A DNA stretch of 64,000 nt from Ktedonobacter racemifer DSM 44963 (GCF_000178855.1 NZ_ADVG01000002.1:2480001-2544000); one strand, 5' to 3'. Counted from the stretch's first letter, positions 33,581 through 42,118 are shown. Notes: generated by a model from the sequence alone, not told the origin. Made by a program: numbers and translations.

Positions 33581-36227
33581 GATGGAAGCCGCGCAGCCTC
33601 AGGGAGTTTGTCACTACTGTGACAGAAGAGAGCGCCATTGCGCCGGCGGCAAAGATGGGGGCCTGGGTCTGTAGGAAGGGGATCAGCGGCGAGAGAATGG
33701 CCGTAGGAATCAAGAACACATTGTAGGCGAAGGCCCAGAAGAGGTTCTGCTTGATCGTACGCATCGTGGCCCGCGAAAGCTCCAGCGCGCTCACCACGCT
33801 TTGCAGATTGCCCTTCACGAGAGTAATGTCCGCCGCCTCCATGGCGATATCGGTTCCAGTCCCCATGGCGATGCCGGCATCGGCCTGCACCAGGGCGGGC
33901 GCGTCATTAATGCCATCGCCCACAAAGGCCACGACCATGCCCAGGTCTTGCAGGCTCTTGACCTGCCTGGCCTTCTCCTCGGGCAGGGCATCGGCCAGTA
34001 CATGCTCGGCATCGATGCCCACCTGCTCGGCAATGGCCCGGGCCGTGCGTTCGTTGTCGCCGGTAATCATCCAGACTGCCAGGCCGCGCTGCTTCAGTTC
34101 GGCAATGGCTGCGGCCGAACTCTCCTTGACCGTATCCGCGACGGCGACGAGACCCGCCAGCCTGCCATCCACACTGATCAGCATTGCTGTCTTGCCCGCC
34201 TGCTCCAGGGCTTCAAGTTGTGACAATAGCGCGTCAAAGGCAATCCCGCGCTCCTGGAGGAGGCGCCGATTCCCAATCAGCAACTCACGCCCCTCAACCA
34301 GGGCCTCGACGCCCCGCCCTGGAAGCGCGACGAAGCGCGTGGGATAGTGTGCCAGGGCAAGGTCCCGCGCCTTCGCGCCCTCGACGATGGCCGCCGCCAG
34401 CTGGTGCTCTGATCCCTGCTCGGACTGCGCGACCAGCCGTAGCAGCGTCTCCTCGTCCAGGGTCTCATCCAGAACCAGGACATCCGTCAACTCAGGCTTA
34501 CCCCGCGTAACCGTGCCAGTTTTGTCGAGCATGACGGCCTCGATGGCCTGAATGCGCTCCAGGCTCTCACCACCACGAATGAGAATACCCTGCTCCGCCC
34601 CCTTGCCCGTCCCTACCATAATCGCCGTCGGGGTCGCCAAACCCAGCGCACAGGGACAAGCCACCACGATGACCGTGATCGCCGTTACCAGGGCATTGAC
34701 TGTAGGGTCCATATGCATGAGCATATTCATCAGATGACCGCCCATATACATCGGCATCATCATGGGGGGCAGAGAGAAGAGGTTGCCATAGATCAACCAA
34801 CCAACGAAGGTGAGCAGGCCAACTACGAGCACCGCTGGAACAAAGATACCCGAGACGGTATCGGCCAGGCGCTGGATCGGAGCCTTTGATCCCTGGGCCT
34901 GCTCTACCATGCGTACGATCTGGGCCAGCATGGTATCCGCGCCCACCCTGGTTGCCCGGACCTGCAACAGACCCTGCTGGTTGAGGGTTGCCCCAATGAT
35001 CGTGTCGCCCTCAGCCTTCTCGACAGGCAAACTCTCGCCAGTCAGCATCGACTCATCGACAGAGGACTGGCCCCCCAAAACCTCGCCATCCACGGGGATC
35101 TTCTCACCAGGGCGCACGCGCAGGATATCGCCCACGCGGACCCGCGCCACAGGAATATCCATCTCCTGGCCCTTGCGCACAACGTGGGCCACATGAGCCT
35201 GTAAGCCAATAAGCTTCTTCAGAGCATCATTCGTGCGCAGGCGAGCACGTGCCTCCAGATATTTACCCAGGTAGATCAGAGTAATGATTAGCGCGGTCGT
35301 ATCGTAAAAGGTCATAGTTCCCAGCGAGGGATTAAAGGTGATTGCGATACTGAGAGCAAAGGCTGCCGTCGAGCCAAAGGAGATCAGGGTATCCATCGTG
35401 GCGCTCAGATGGCGTAGATTCTTCAGCGCGTTGCGGTGGAACTCCCAGCCTACCATGCCCCAGACCGGCGCGGTAAACGCCAGCAGCATGGTATTCATAT
35501 TGCCCATGCCGGGTATGCTAGCACCCATAAAGAACATGTTGAAGAAGACCACAATAGCGCTCAGGATGACACCTACAATCAGCAGGCTGCGTTTGCGCTC
35601 AAGCTCGGCGCGGTGACGCGCGCTCTGCTCTTCCTGGCGCTTGGCAATGAACTGCAAAGGATCGAGGGCCTCGCCCTCCTCCTGATCCTGCTCCTCCTCG
35701 TCTGCTGGACGAACCGCCTCACCGACGCGAGGAATAGCCTTATACCCCAGGGCATCTACCTTCTGCACCATCTGCTCCGGCTGCGCCTGCGTGGGATCAT
35801 AGGCCACCGTTGCCTGCTCAGATGCCAGATTCACATTGGCCGTATGCACCCCTGGCAACTTCTTCAAGCCCTTCTCGATACGCATCGCGCAAGAGGCACA
35901 GGTCATCCCCTCCACCGCGAAGAGGATCTGTGCCTCCTGCGGTGCGGCCGTTACAGCGGCCACAGGTGGAATAGCCTTATACCCCAGAGCATCTACCTTC
36001 TGCGCCATCTGCGCAAAATCGACTTGCTGGGGATTGAAGGCCACGCTCGCCATCTCAGAGGCCAGGTTGACGCTGGCCTCATTCACGCCTGGCAGCTTCT
36101 TCAAACCCTTCTCGATACGCATCGCGCAGGCGGCGCAAGTCATCCCCTCCACCGAGAAGGCGAGTTGCTCGGATGTATATGTCGTCTGAGAGGGACTCTC
36201 AAGCGGCGTATGCATTTTCATATTCAT
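33573..36227 (-). CDS. copA: Copper-exporting P1B-type ATPase with two HMA domains
   Basis: An 884-residue protein. Two heavy-metal domains carry GMTC-AAC (C31, C34) and GMTC-ASC (near residue 115). Then come eight membrane helices with the CPC metal site (VVACPCALGLATP), the phosphorylation motif DKTGT, the HP dipeptide in HQL-type context, and GDGINDAP. It pumps Cu(I) out of the cytoplasm using ATP. It is divergent from csoR and a chaperone gene, and both promoters have matching operators. ATG at 36227 follows GAGG. Confidence 0.95.
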   Translation of the reverse strand: MNMKMHTPLESPSQTTYTSEQLAFSVEGMTCAACAMRIEKGLKKLPGVNEASVNLASEMASVAFNPQQVDFAQMAQKVDALGYKAIPPVAAVTAAPQEAQILFAVEGMTCASCAMRIEKGLKKLPGVHTANVNLASEQATVAYDPTQAQPEQMVQKVDALGYKAIPRVGEAVRPADEEEQDQEEGEALDPLQFIAKRQEEQSARHRAELERKRSLLIVGVILSAIVVFFNMFFMGASIPGMGNMNTMLLAFTAPVWGMVGWEFHRNALKNLRHLSATMDTLISFGSTAAFALSIAITFNPSLGTMTFYDTTALIITLIYLGKYLEARARLRTNDALKKLIGLQAHVAHVVRKGQEMDIPVARVRVGDILRVRPGEKIPVDGEVLGGQSSVDESMLTGESLPVEKAEGDTIIGATLNQQGLLQVRATRVGADTMLAQIVRMVEQAQGSKAPIQRLADTVSGIFVPAVLVVGLLTFVGWLIYGNLFSLPPMMMPMYMGGHLMNMLMHMDPTVNALVTAITVIVVACPCALGLATPTAIMVGTGKGAEQGILIRGGESLERIQAIEAVMLDKTGTVTRGKPELTDVLVLDETLDEETLLRLVAQSEQGSEHQLAAAIVEGAKARDLALAHYPTRFVALPGRGVEALVEGRELLIGNRRLLQERGIAFDALLSQLEALEQAGKTAMLISVDGRLAGLVAVADTVKESSAAAIAELKQRGLAVWMITGDNERTARAIAEQVGIDAEHVLADALPEEKARQVKSLQDLGMVVAFVGDGINDAPALVQADAGIAMGTGTDIAMEAADITLVKGNLQSVVSALELSRATMRTIKQNLFWAFAYNVFLIPTAILSPLIPFLQTQAPIFAAGAMALSSVTVVTNSLRLRGFHLK

Positions 36228-36303
36228 AAGAACGAACCTCGTTCTAAACAAACGAATCAAATCACATCAAATTTATAATATCGCGGGTCCATGCTGGAAA
36301 CCT

Positions 36304-36400
36304 GTAGGGTCCATGCTGGCATGGACTCAAGACCCACGATTTATCTTAGGTATGTCCGCAAGGTCGCTTCGCTCGGAGTCCATGCCAGCATGGACCCTAC
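36304..36400. repeat. Palindromic dispersed repeat, copy 2
   Basis: Perfect 25-bp inverted arms (36304-36328 and 36376-36400) with GTAGGGTCCA at each outer end. It also has the GCTTCGCTCGG segment that is the complement of the one at 6287-6306. It lies in the copper promoter region between copA and its promoter, so it would be in the copA leader RNA. Confidence 0.8.
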
Positions 36401-36423
36401 ACATAGCATACGCATTACTATCC

Positions 36424-36480
36424 ACACCCCCCCGGTAGGGGTATAGCAGACACTATACCCCACAAAACAAGACAAGTCAA
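36424..36480 (-). promoter_or_regulatory. copA promoter with CsoR-type operator
   Basis: On the minus strand a -35 TTGACT (36475-36480) and -10 TATAGT (36452-36457) are 17 bases apart. Just downstream, at 36424-36446, lies a CTATACCCCTACCGGGGG palindrome-like block, as expected for a CsoR site. The same block occurs at the csoR promoter. Confidence 0.75.
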
Positions 36481-36605
36481 CCCCCACCCGGAGGGTCAGT
36501 GCAATCCATGTTTTGCGCATTCGCTGAAAAGCGGGGAGACGCTCTATACCCGGTAGGGACTGGGAAGCTCTCTCATTAGCCACATATGCAAGTAGCGGAC
36601 TCCGC

Positions 36606-36662
36606 TTGTAGATACAAGCAACACATGTTATAATATACCCCATACCCCCCGGTAAGGGGTAC
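36606..36662 (+). promoter_or_regulatory. csoR promoter with CsoR-type operator
   Basis: -35 TTGTAG (36606-36611) and a perfect -10 TATAAT (36629-36634) are 17 bases apart. The operator ATACCCCCCGGTAAGGGGTA (36642-36661) lies just downstream, with TACCCC and GGGGTA as inverted halves. The placement mirrors that at copA. Confidence 0.78.
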
Positions 36663-36737
36663 AGACAAAACAGATCAAGCAGGCCGGCGGCGAGTTTGAC
36701 CAGTCGTGTTGCTGAGATGAAAAGCAGGAGAAGGGGA

Positions 36738-37004
36738 ATGAAAGCCGAAAAGCAAGATGTCCTGAAGCGACTCAATTACATTGAAGGTCATATCGCGGGT
36801 ATTCGCAAGATGGTCGAAGAAGACAAATACTGTGTCGACGTGCTGCGTCAGACGCATGCTGTCCGCAAGGCCATTGAGAAGCTTGAGCAATTAATTCTCA
36901 GCGGACACCTGGAATCATGCGTTGTGGAGGGCATCAAGGAGGGACGGGAAGAGGCGGTTATCGATGAGCTGCTCCAACTCTACAACGTCGCCGGCAACAA
37001 GTGA
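36738..37004 (+). CDS. csoR: CsoR-family copper-sensing repressor
   Basis: An 88-residue all-helical repressor. C32, H57 and C61 have the spacing of the Cu(I) ligands in CsoR (Cys, then His-x3-Cys about 25 residues later). Copper binding releases it from GC-rich operators, two of which are visible here. AGGAGAAGGGG precedes the ATG at 36738. The copper chaperone gene follows 38 bases downstream. Confidence 0.93.
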   Translation: MKAEKQDVLKRLNYIEGHIAGIRKMVEEDKYCVDVLRQTHAVRKAIEKLEQLILSGHLESCVVEGIKEGREEAVIDELLQLYNVAGNK

Positions 37005-37042
37005 ACTCACCTTATTCCGCATTAAACATAGAGGAGAACAGC

Positions 37043-37258
37043 ATGAAGGAAATTACGCTTTCAGTGCCTGATATGAGCTGCGAGCATTGCGTCAATGCCA
37101 TCAACAAGGCCCTCACCGGACTAGATGGCGTCAAAGACATCAACGTCAGCCTCTCCACAAAAACCGTCTCCTTTGGTTACCAGCCCGAGCAGGTCTCCAT
37201 GGAGAAGATCGAGACCGCCCTCGACGACGCAGGCTACACCGTCGCCGGCGTACAATAA
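37043..37258 (+). CDS. copZ: CopZ-like heavy-metal-associated copper chaperone
   Basis: A 71-residue single HMA domain. It has DMSCEHC with C13 and C16 as Cu(I) ligands and the beta-alpha-beta-beta-alpha-beta pattern of the family (VKDINVSLSTKTVSFGY). It would hand Cu(I) to CopA. It follows csoR in the same operon with GAGGAG upstream of the ATG, and its stop touches the start of the next hairpin. Confidence 0.92.
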   Translation: MKEITLSVPDMSCEHCVNAINKALTGLDGVKDINVSLSTKTVSFGYQPEQVSMEKIETALDDAGYTVAGVQ

Positions 37259-37325
37259 GCATAAACGATAGTGGAGGGTGCGGTCAGCCTATGGGCTGAC
37301 CGCACCCTCCACTATCGTTTATGCT
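37258..37325. terminator. Long perfect hairpin, 32-bp stem, convergent genes
   Basis: The arms 37258-37289 and 37294-37325 are exact reverse complements with a 4-base loop. The left end touches the copZ stop, and the right arm contains the stop of the convergent TMEM175-like gene. Confidence 0.9.
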
Positions 37326-37975
37326 GGCTTCTGGCTTGTCGAAAGTGCGATTCCTGGCAGCAGGAAGAAGATCGCCAGTAAGATATTCACCGCCAGGCTA
37401 AGCTGGGAGTTAAAGAACGCCAGGATGAAGGCAATGGCATAAAAGAGCGGCCCCAACAGATATTGTCGATCAATGCGTTTGACCGCCTCCATATCCACAT
37501 CCCTGCTCAGCAAGCGTCGCTTATGCGTCGCATAACGCCAGAGGAGGTTATAGACAATCGCCACAAAGAGAAATACACCGTTATACAAAATCGTCGCCAG
37601 CCAAAAATTGGTTCCATTATTCTTCACATCCACGCCATTCACCATATCCGCGCCATACCGGCCCAGTAAAGCCGTGGGGAAGGGTACCACGGTCGCGGCC
37701 AGCAGCAAGAGGATATTGAGCACCAGCAAGGTATGATCGACACGCACGATCAGCGCAAATAGTCTATGGTGATTTAGCCACATAATGCCTATGGTAGCAA
37801 AACTCAGCAAAAATGCCAGCAGCACCGTCCACTGCTGACAAAGTAATTCAAAGAGCTTAAGCTTTGATGCATCACTAAACGCAGACGTTACATCTAAAAT
37901 TAACAATGTAATAGCGATAGCAAACACGCCATCGCTAAAGGCCTCGACCCTCGATGTTTCCTTCTTCTCGTCCAT
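37319..37975 (-). CDS. TMEM175-family potassium channel-like protein
   Basis: A 218-residue membrane protein with about six helices. RVEAFSDGVFAIAITLLILD at the N-terminus is the signature of bacterial TMEM175 (former DUF1211), where the FSDG helix lines a potassium pore. The protein has one such repeat unit, as bacterial members do, and would act as a tetramer. The start ATG at 37975 precedes MDEKKETS. Confidence 0.88.
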   Translation of the reverse strand: MDEKKETSRVEAFSDGVFAIAITLLILDVTSAFSDASKLKLFELLCQQWTVLLAFLLSFATIGIMWLNHHRLFALIVRVDHTLLVLNILLLLAATVVPFPTALLGRYGADMVNGVDVKNNGTNFWLATILYNGVFLFVAIVYNLLWRYATHKRRLLSRDVDMEAVKRIDRQYLLGPLFYAIAFILAFFNSQLSLAVNILLAIFFLLPGIALSTSQKPA

Positions 37976-38269
37976 GCAGATACAACCTCTCTTTATTCAT
38001 CGCCCCATATAGCACAGTATAGCTGCTACAGACGTACGCGGCTACTCCTCCTTTTTTATCCCCTTCCACCCATTAGAGATTTTTGTATTTTCTTTAACCA
38101 ATAAAACCTGAAAACAACGTTGACAAAACGCAAATATAATGTTAATTTGTCAAATATAAAAGCAGTAACAACGCACCATTTCTCTCAACGCAAAACATCG
38201 AAGAAAATACATACTATTAGCTTTGTGACTAAATATAACATAGCGATATATTCAGTTCCTGCGCTTCCT
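37976..38269. other. AT-rich intergenic region upstream of tRNA-Ile
   Basis: About 290 bases, clearly more AT-rich than the surroundings. No gene or long repeat is seen. Confidence 0.4.
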
Positions 38270-38342
38270 GGTGGCATAGCTCAATGGTGAGAGCATCGTC
38301 CTTATAAGACGGGGGTTATGGGTTCGAATCCCATTGCCACTA
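38270..38342 (+). tRNA. tRNA-Ile (anticodon TAT)
   Basis: It folds as a full cloverleaf: acceptor GGTGGCA with TGCCACT, D arm GCTC/GAGC, anticodon loop CTTATAA with TAT at the anticodon, and T arm ATGGG-TTCGAAT-CCCAT. The anticodon reads AUA codons. CCA is not encoded. Confidence 0.92.
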
Positions 38343-38571
38343 CTTCGCTCATCTATCATTTCCCACACCTTCATTGTCTCAGGTGCCGCGTGAAGTGCTC
38401 GCGCGTCCTTGATGAACCTGAAATGAACGTGTAAGCTCTGTCAAAAGATGCTAAATTTACTTACTTCTTATCCGAAATCCTGAGCGCGCTTGTCCCTGAA
38501 TGGGGGAAGTGCTAGTCATGAGAGTGACGTTGGGTTTCGGAATAAGATCTTAAGATAGGGAAAGGTGAGAA
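38343..38571. other. Intergenic region after tRNA-Ile
   Basis: No gene or repeat is seen in these 229 bases; it should hold the promoter of the VanZ-like gene. Confidence 0.35.
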
Positions 38572-39006
38572 ATGCAGAGAGAACATGTCCAGAGGTTGAC
38601 ACGTCTATGGCCGTTATTACTCCTGGTTGCCTGGATCATCTTTCCCGAAGAATGGCTGGGTCTGAAATGGGCCGCCTTTGGGCATGTGCTCTTTACGATC
38701 TTTGCTAACGACACTGAGCATGCGATAGGACACATAGGTCTGTTTCTTTTGTTAGGGCTAGGCACAATATATGTATTCCCTGAACTGCGCAAAAAGCTAC
38801 TCTTATATTTCTGCTTGCTTCTCGTAGGAGTAATCCAGGAGGCAGCACAACTCCTTTTTAAGCACAGGTGGCTGGCCTGGGACGACTGGCGCGACCTGGC
38901 AACAGACCTGGTAGGGCTAACGCTGGCATATGCGTTGGCATGGGGTTGGTATACGTGGCGAAAATCACGCATGAAGCGCGAGAATACGCCATTCCCAATA
39001 GATTAG
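38572..39006 (+). CDS. VanZ-like small membrane protein
   Basis: A 144-residue protein with four hydrophobic helices (about 10-30, 48-66, 75-95, 108-128). The short acidic turn between helices (NDTEHAIGHIGLFLLLGLG, then DDWRDLATDLVGLTLAY) matches the VanZ-like family, whose role in most bacteria is unknown. The ATG at 38572 has AAAGGTGAG upstream. Three DnaA-box sequences begin ten bases after its stop. Confidence 0.75.
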   Translation: MQREHVQRLTRLWPLLLLVAWIIFPEEWLGLKWAAFGHVLFTIFANDTEHAIGHIGLFLLLGLGTIYVFPELRKKLLLYFCLLLVGVIQEAAQLLFKHRWLAWDDWRDLATDLVGLTLAYALAWGWYTWRKSRMKRENTPFPID

Positions 39007-39015
39007 TTAAAAAAC

Positions 39016-39047
39016 TTATCCACAACTTATCCACATATTTATCCACA
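39016..39047 (+). promoter_or_regulatory. Cluster of three perfect DnaA boxes
   Basis: The consensus TTATCCACA occurs three times in the same orientation at 39016-39024, 39027-39035 and 39039-39047. By chance one perfect copy would be expected in roughly every 130 kb counting both strands. No dnaA, dnaN or rep gene is close. Confidence 0.7.
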
Positions 39048-39238
39048 AAAGTTGAAGAACGACATTCTGCTTTGATACATAATGTTATCCCTGGAGAAAC
39101 AGAATGCTTCACTCGCCCAGGTTGAAATAGATCACGCAATAATGATGAGCTATCTCACAGCATAGGGAGCCAGCTGAGCTTATACTACACCTTGCTCACA
39201 GAGCACATAAAAATATGTTAGACGTGGAAGGTAAAGAC

Positions 39239-39763
39239 ATGAAAAAGACTCTCGTATTCCTCGCTGGTCTCTTCGTTATCCTGGGCGCGTTGTTAGCCTG
39301 TGGCGCCAGCTCCGATAACACCGGCACCTCAACCTCCAGCAGCACTACCTCGCAAACTTCGCAGCAAGTCAAGCACTTTAAAGTTGGCGAAACTGTCAAA
39401 GTGGGTGATACATGGGAAGTGACCGTCAACAGCGTCAAAACCTCAAATGGCGACGATATCATTAAACCCGACGCAGGCAACACGTTCCTGATTGTCAACG
39501 TCACGGTCAAAAATATCAGCAGCAAAGAGCAGAATATCAGCAGCCTGCTCAACTTCAAACTGAAGGATAAGGATGGAACAGAAGGGAAAGACGCCCTCCT
39601 CACCAGCGGAGTCACACCCGCGCCTAATGGCAAGATTGCCGCTGGTGATAAATCCAAGGGCGATCTGACCTACCAGGTCTCTGCCAGCCAGAAGAGCTTC
39701 ACGCTCGCCTTTGAAGCCGACCTTCTCTCCTCGGGCCAGACCGTCTGGGACCTGAGCATCTAG
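39239..39763 (+). CDS. DUF4352-like lipoprotein
   Basis: A 174-residue secreted lipoprotein. The signal peptide (MKKTLVFLAGLFVILGALLAC) ends in a lipobox with C21 as the lipidated residue. After a Ser/Thr-rich spacer comes an immunoglobulin-like domain (VGDTWEVTVNSVKT, NTFLIVNVTVKNIS), typical of DUF4352. It would be tethered to the outer face of the membrane; the function is unknown. ATG at 39239 has GGAAGG upstream. Confidence 0.85.
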   Translation: MKKTLVFLAGLFVILGALLACGASSDNTGTSTSSSTTSQTSQQVKHFKVGETVKVGDTWEVTVNSVKTSNGDDIIKPDAGNTFLIVNVTVKNISSKEQNISSLLNFKLKDKDGTEGKDALLTSGVTPAPNGKIAAGDKSKGDLTYQVSASQKSFTLAFEADLLSSGQTVWDLSI

Positions 39764-39775
39764 TTCCAGTCCTGG

Positions 39776-39803
39776 GCGACTTCTCTGAGATCAGAGAGGT
39801 CGC
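39776..39803 (+). terminator. Terminator after lipoprotein gene
   Basis: A 13-bp near-perfect stem (GCGACTTCTCTGA with its complement, one G-U) followed by a T-rich run. Confidence 0.85.
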
Positions 39804-40010
39804 TCTTTTTCTTTTCTCCTACTGCGCCAGATCAGTTCTCGCAATCTCCTCCCCAGATTCTCGTCAATCTCTTGACAAAGACCCCAGTTTTCCGCATAAT
39901 TGACGAGCTTATACAGGCTCATATATCTATCCTGAAATTCTCTTCTGTCCCATCTCCTATGAGACTCAATTGTAGGTCAATATTGACACTTTACACATTC
40001 GGAGTTATCT

Positions 40011-40991
40011 ATGAATACCAATAACCAGCCACCTTATGATCCCTATCAATATGACCCAACCGTGAACCGGGGTTACTATGATCCGACACAATATCGACCC
40101 ACGGCTGACCCCTCACAGTATAAGTCAACGCAGCCCAACCAGGCTTCTACCCAGCCACCCTACATTCCCGCGCCGACCATGGCTACCGATCCCTATTCGA
40201 CTCCCAGCTATGGGGCGCCGGTACCCAGCGACCCCTATCAAGCCAATAACTATGGAACACCTCCGCACTTCACAGGTTCCTACGCCCCCAATCCCTACCT
40301 GCCAACCCCGCCTCCGCCACCAGGCGCGCTCAGCCCCTACGGCAAAAAGCTCTTTCTGGGACTCGCAGCGACCTTTCTATTCTCCTTCATACTGGTAGGT
40401 TCCACTCCAGAAACAACAACGACGCAAAGCACACCACCCTCAGTGGGTTTGGGTATATCTCTTTTAATAGGCATCATTGTCTGCGTATTCGTCGTCGACT
40501 GGCGAGGCTTCTTTAACCTGGAGGGACTTCTGCAATGGCGCCAGATGAGCCCTAACAGACGCCTCAGTATAGGCTGTCTATTTCTCTTCTTCTATCCAAT
40601 ATTTGCTTTTATCTATGCGATTCGGGCTGGCTTCAAAGCCTTTACGGGTCAGGACCGGCTCTTCACAAAAGAGTGGAATATGCCTCAGCCTGCCAAGCGG
40701 CGCGCTAAGATTGGTATGATCAGTGGGTCCGTGGTGGCGCTTTTCTTCTTTATCGTCTCACTTTTTGCCAATACAAGCGCGAGCGCGCGGGGTTCCTCTA
40801 CGTCGGTCACGCCTGCCGCGACACACGCCAGCCAGGGCGCTACATCGACACAAAACCAGAAAGCTATTACGCCCACACCCACGACTAAGCCCAAACCAAC
40901 GCCCTCGCCGACCCCAACTGTCGCGCCTAAATGGACGGTAGTGCAGACATTTACAGGCAATGGCAATAAAAACGCCCCCGACCTGCTCTAA
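40011..40991 (+). CDS. Proline/tyrosine-rich membrane protein, possibly shortened at its end
   Basis: A 326-residue protein. The first 110 residues are a disordered repeat-like region of PYDPYQY and NPYLPTPPPPP type. Hydrophobic segments lie at about 118-135, 145-165 and 195-215, with another near 245-262. A Thr/Pro-rich linker follows. The C-terminus starts a domain (WTVVQTFTGNGNK) that stops after a few residues (NAPDLL) inside the tRNA terminator, eight bases before the left att repeat, so the gene may have lost its 3' end. No function is assigned. Confidence 0.65.
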   Translation: MNTNNQPPYDPYQYDPTVNRGYYDPTQYRPTADPSQYKSTQPNQASTQPPYIPAPTMATDPYSTPSYGAPVPSDPYQANNYGTPPHFTGSYAPNPYLPTPPPPPGALSPYGKKLFLGLAATFLFSFILVGSTPETTTTQSTPPSVGLGISLLIGIIVCVFVVDWRGFFNLEGLLQWRQMSPNRRLSIGCLFLFFYPIFAFIYAIRAGFKAFTGQDRLFTKEWNMPQPAKRRAKIGMISGSVVALFFFIVSLFANTSASARGSSTSVTPAATHASQGATSTQNQKAITPTPTTKPKPTPSPTPTVAPKWTVVQTFTGNGNKNAPDLL

Positions 40992-41006
40992 GAGCTAGTC
41001 GAGGGC
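40966..41006 (-). terminator. Terminator of the original tRNA-Met gene
   Basis: On the minus strand GCCCTCGAC pairs with GTCGGGGGC (one mismatch) and is followed by GTTTTTATT. It lies directly downstream of the tRNA-Met 3' remnant at 41012-41066. An equivalent stem with T-rich tail lies downstream of the intact tRNA at about 50940-50970. Confidence 0.7.
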
Positions 41007-41066
41007 TACTGGGTAGCGGCTACTGGACTCGAACCAGTGACACAGAGCTTATGAGTCCCTTGCTCT
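40999..41066. repeat. Left attachment repeat (attL), tRNA-Met 3' half
   Basis: 68 bases identical to 50962-51029 except one A/G difference. It contains the T arm, anticodon arm and 3' acceptor of tRNA-Met on the minus strand plus 13 bases beyond. The match ends inside the tRNA at TTGCTCT, so this copy is only a 3' fragment. Confidence 0.88.
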
Positions 41067-41129
41067 CTCGGATCGGCCTGTAGAGCGGCTTCAGGCGGTT
41101 TCCCGGCATCACTGAGAAAGGGACGACAC

Positions 41130-42067
41130 ATGCCGAAGAAACCAGTCACCAAAACCACCATCGAAGAAGCCATTGAAGTCTACGAAGTCTCGAACAGCAA
41201 CCTCTCCGGCGAGACACTTATCTGGTATCACAACAAGCTCAAGGTGTTCGCGGCCTGGTGCAAAGAACAGAAGATCGAGCTGGAAGAGATCACGCCTAAA
41301 ACCGTCCTGACCTTCTTGGGGTATCTCAAGACACGCATCAACCCTCGCACGAAGAAGCCAATCACCTCTGATACTCTCCACGGCTACATCAAAGTCGTCA
41401 AGCTATTCCTGGGATGGTGTGCCGAAGATGAAGAGTACTCACAACACGTCAAGGCGCGAACCGTCAAGCTGATTGCCAGGCCAAAGGTTGAGCAGAAGGT
41501 CATCGAAACGTTCACAGAAGACGAATTGAGGGCGCTTTTTGCTGTGGCTGGTGTCTCTCGGACATGCCCCAGCGAAATATAGCCATTCTCTCGCTTCTCC
41601 TTGACACAGGGGTACGTGCTAGTGAGCTATGCACCCTCACTCTTGAGAACGTCGTCATCACACGCGACGATGCCTATATCCGCGTTATGGGCAAGGGGCG
41701 GAAAGAGCGGGAAATAGGACTTGGAAAACAGGCACGCATCCAGATCCAGAAATATATCCGCCTCTACCGCAAAGGGGCCGAAGAGAAGGAGGTGGTCTTC
41801 ATAAGCCAGAGGCAGCAACCGCTCACCATCAACGGCCTCGATCAGCTTCTCTACCGACTACGCGACCACGCCAAGCTCAGTGTCTCCGCTGGCGCTCACA
41901 AGTTCCGCCATACCTTTGCAGTCAATTATCTTCTCAACGGCGGCGATGTCTACAAGCTCAGTCGTATCATGGGTCACACGTCAGTCAGTACAACAGAACG
42001 GTATGTGAGGTCGATGAAGCAGAGAGACGCCAGGAGGGGGCTATCAGTCTTAGATAATCTAAAGTAA
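41130..42067 (+). pseudogene. Tyrosine recombinase/integrase split by frameshift
   Basis: Two reading frames together make one XerC-like integrase of about 310 residues. 41130-41582 encodes the SAM-like arm- and core-binding domain. 41564-42067 encodes the catalytic domain with R (DTGVRASEL), K (GKGRKER), HKFRH, GHTSVS and the tyrosine in TERYV. The frame changes near 41560 (VAGVSRT in one frame, QRNIAILSLLLDTG in the other), needing a -1 shift. No clear slippery site is seen, so a one-base mutation or sequencing error is more likely than programmed shifting. Confidence 0.85.
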
Positions 42068-42080
42068 ACAACCAGAACAT

Positions 42081-42118
42081 TAAAGGGCCTAAAGATCTAT
42101 TGATCTATAGGCTCTTTA
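42081..42118 (+). terminator. Terminator after integrase
   Basis: A near-perfect 17-bp stem (42081-42097 with 42102-42118) with loop TATT directly after the integrase stop; one arm is T-rich at the end. Confidence 0.75.

Noticed and set aside
35436..36278. Open frame of 280 codons opposite copA
   Set aside because: It is a His/Leu/Arg-rich shadow of the two HMA domains; copA is certain.
39016..39047. Chromosomal replication origin
   Set aside because: The DnaA boxes are real, but there is no dnaA/dnaN neighbourhood and only three boxes; kept as a site of unknown role.
40999..41066. A second tRNA-Met gene
   Set aside because: Only the 3' half is present; the 5' half and D arm are replaced by unrelated sequence, so it is an attachment-site remnant.
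41550..41590. Programmed -1 frameshift in the integrase
   Set aside because: No X-XXY-YYZ heptamer, upstream Shine-Dalgarno stimulator or downstream hairpin is evident; a mutation is simpler.
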